A DNA stretch of 64,000 bases from Mycolicibacterium sphagni. GTDB lineage: Bacteria; Actinomycetota; Actinomycetes; Mycobacteriales; Mycobacteriaceae. The notes beneath the pieces are model-generated. The model was given only the letters and a program-made list of their open reading frames with translations, was not told the DNA's origin and did no database searches. The position numbers and the translations under genes are program-made. The stretch lies in NCBI RefSeq assembly GCF_013337765.1, contig NZ_VBSB01000008.1:62001-126000 (forward strand). Reading direction: 5' to 3'. Shown in pieces: positions 62,436 to 64,000 of this stretch (the stretch's first letter is position 1; every line of letters begins with the position of its first letter).

Positions 62436-62897
62436 TTAAACCCAGTCCCAGATGGACATGTCGCCCTTGGGGTAGTTCATGCAGACGTCGGTGGCCTTGG
62501 CGACGACGCCCTTGTTGTTGAAGAACAGCTTGGCCCAGTTACCCCAGCGGGTCGCGACGAACTCGTAGTAGACGTTGGTCGCGGTGTCCTCGGAGTACTG
62601 GCGGCGCGCCACCGGGTCGAGCGAGAAGAACCAGTGAATGCGGTCGAAGGCAAGCTGTTGGACCTCTGGCGGCCGGTTGCTGCGGTCGATCATGTAGCGC
62701 TCAAAATACACGGGGCTGGTGTCGCGCGCCGCGGCCATGTACTGCTCGGTGTCGCACTGGGTGATGATGATGCGATGCGGGATCGGATAGTCGTCGCTGG
62801 CGTCAGCGGCCGCCGGACCGGCCGAGACGAGACTCGCGGCCGCCACTGCACTCAACGCCATTCCCGCGAGCGTTGCGCGACGCTTCAACCCGGTCAT
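62436..62897 (-). CDS. Small secreted DUF5078-like protein
   Basis: 153 residues, Sec signal ending near AAADASD. The mature part (YPIPHRIIITQCDTEQYMAAARDTSPVYFERYMIDRSNRPPEVQQLAFDRIHWFFSLDP) resembles DUF5078 proteins of mycobacteria. Two cysteines could form a disulfide. Function unknown. Confidence 0.72.
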   Translation of the reverse strand: MTGLKRRATLAGMALSAVAAASLVSAGPAAADASDDYPIPHRIIITQCDTEQYMAAARDTSPVYFERYMIDRSNRPPEVQQLAFDRIHWFFSLDPVARRQYSEDTATNVYYEFVATRWGNWAKLFFNNKGVVAKATDVCMNYPKGDMSIWDWV

Positions 62898-63017
62898 CGT
62901 TCTCCTGCCCTAAAACCATTAAGCGGACTAACTATATAGCGGTCCAGTGCGCAGTATCTACCCTAGGTCCGCGCCGGACTGTGTTTGTGACGAGTGTGAC
63001 TTCTGGCGCGGAAAGTG

Positions 63018-63281
63018 TCAGCCGCCGTTGGTGACCGGGTTGGACGACAGCGTGATGAAGCCGTCGTTGATCCACACGCCCCAGCGGCCACCCCACATGT
63101 GGGTCCACACGACGGGGCGACCGGCCCAGACCTCGGCGGGCTTGCCCGGCGCCCAGGCGGGCACCGGCTCGCCGACATTCTGGTCCGGCGGCGGCGGGTC
63201 AGCGCTCGCTGGTGCGATGCCGATCGCGAGTCCAACCGCGAGCGCGCCGACAGCGGTCAGCGCGGATTTGATCAAGGTCAT
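63018..63281 (-). CDS. Small exported Trp-rich protein
   Basis: 87 residues from the ATG at 63281 (a GTG at 63287 precedes it). Signal peptide ends near ASADPPPP. The mature part has many Trp residues (VVWTHMWGGRWGVWINDGF). Uncharacterised mycobacterial exported family. Confidence 0.65.
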   Translation of the reverse strand: MTLIKSALTAVGALAVGLAIGIAPASADPPPPDQNVGEPVPAWAPGKPAEVWAGRPVVWTHMWGGRWGVWINDGFITLSSNPVTNGG

Positions 63282-63377
63282 GAGCACGACTCCAGCGTTC
63301 AGACGTCATCGAGATACTTAGCAAATATAACCAGCATCGGGCGCTGATGATCCGCTACCCCGCAACATCGCGCGTCG

Positions 63378-63986
63378 CTATGGCGTCGGCGCAGGTGTGG
63401 CAGTAATCGGTGCCGGCTGCCCGGGGGCATTGAATTCGTATCCCGGCGGCGGCGGCCCGGAGATCGAGTAGTAGCCCGGCGGCAGGGCGGGCGTCCCCGG
63501 CGGCGGTGGCTTACCCGGGCCATACTCGCTCGGCGGCGCCTCTGAGCCGGGTGCGGTATACGACTTGAACCCGGGCGGCAGAGGCGGCGGGGCGCCTGCT
63601 CCGGGCGGCGGGGCGACGGAGCCGCCGGCGTAGGCCTCGTCTTGGGGTCCGTAATAGGGGTCGCGGGCTTGATGCCAGAGATCTTTGAGCGATCCGAGGA
63701 CGCCGGGGGTGTTCTGCGACCCGTAGGTCGGGTTGGCGATCTCGGGGACCGATGGCGGCGCGCCGGGCGGCGGCGGTGCAGGTGCGGGGGCAGCCGCGGG
63801 ATCGATCGGCACCGAGACCGGCTGGCCGGGCACTGCGGCGGCCGGGTCGGACGGGACCACGGGTACTGGCGTCGGCGTCATCGGGTCGGCGGATGCGGCG
63901 GCTCCCCCAGCGAACGCGGTGCCGACGGTCACGCCGGCGACGAGGAGTGCGCGGACGAATGGCGCGGTGCGATGCCCTTCAGACAT
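63378..63986 (-). CDS. Proline-rich secreted protein
   Basis: 202 residues. Sec signal ending near AAASADP; the rest is Pro/Gly/Ala-rich with a small helical stretch (LGSLKDLWHQARDPYYG) and repeated PPPG turns. Likely an extended, wall-exposed protein. No enzyme domain. It is read towards the window interior, with its start near the window end. Confidence 0.65.
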   Translation of the reverse strand: MSEGHRTAPFVRALLVAGVTVGTAFAGGAAASADPMTPTPVPVVPSDPAAAVPGQPVSVPIDPAAAPAPAPPPPGAPPSVPEIANPTYGSQNTPGVLGSLKDLWHQARDPYYGPQDEAYAGGSVAPPPGAGAPPPLPPGFKSYTAPGSEAPPSEYGPGKPPPPGTPALPPGYYSISGPPPPGYEFNAPGQPAPITATPAPTP

Positions 63987-64000
63987 GAATCCGGCGGTCC

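Overview
This GC-rich window looks like chromosomal DNA of a mycobacterium, probably an environmental fast grower (Mycobacterium/Mycolicibacterium). The grounds are gene families typical of that group: Acg-type nitroreductases, a DosS/DosT-like haem GAF kinase, CYP124, a cutinase, an antigen-85-like esterase, a PepD-like HtrA protease, several F420-dependent enzymes and many small Sec-exported proteins. I saw no plasmid or phage genes, insertion sequence, tRNA, rRNA or CRISPR array. Family assignments come from reading the translations by eye, not from database searches.

Layout. (1) 1-1.2 kb: end of a MarR regulator and a GAP/SAP-type membrane protein. (2) 1.45-6.56 kb, minus strand: an overlapping hoxF-hoxU-hoxY-hoxH-hoxW operon for an NAD-linked (group 3d type) NiFe hydrogenase and its maturation protease. 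A hypA-like remnant lies just upstream. (3) 6.98-15.9 kb: a hypoxia/dormancy-like island with a phosphofructokinase, SRPBCC proteins, two Acg-like nitroreductases, an orphan DosS/DosT-like sensor kinase, a small phasin-like protein and a tandem-domain universal stress protein. Its intergenic regions carry several sequences close to the 20-bp DosR box. (4) 16.4-20.6 kb: a two-gene atypical type II topoisomerase of the TopoN/TopoM kind. (5) 20.6-26.2 kb: an F420-type nitroreductase, a large Tyr/Trp-repeat membrane-anchored protein, CYP124, a DCC-family protein and a Tat-exported DUF1906 protein. (6) 26.2-38.1 kb: a decayed SDR gene, two membrane GGDEF-EAL proteins, regulators, F420-dependent and SRPBCC proteins, a thiolase with its DUF35 partner, an antigen-85-like esterase and a type II NADH dehydrogenase. 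(7) 38.2-49.4 kb: a TetR/SRPBCC divergent pair, a truncated wax-ester synthase, hydrolases, small secreted proteins, cutinase, polysaccharide deacetylase, methyltransferase, an alpha/beta-hydrolase-LuxR fusion and a PdxH-like oxidase. (8) 49.7-57.9 kb, plus strand: a purine catabolic operon (HIU hydrolase, uricase, RidA, a novel two-ABM-domain membrane protein, xanthine dehydrogenase FAD and fused FeS/Mo subunits, guanine deaminase, HbpS/GlcG). (9) 57.9-64 kb: envelope proteins, including HtrA/PepD, an FKBP lipoprotein and small exported proteins.

How they fit together. Regions 2 and 3 plausibly form one hypoxia programme: hydrogenase for NAD(H)/H2 redox balancing, nitroreductases, universal stress protein, phosphofructokinase and an O2/redox-sensing kinase, several behind DosR-like boxes. 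The purine operon converts guanine/xanthine through urate and hydroxyisourate, but no OHCU decarboxylase or allantoinase is present here. Pseudogenes (hypA, SDR, wax-ester synthase, a beta-propeller fragment, a 5'-truncated exported protein) show ongoing gene loss.
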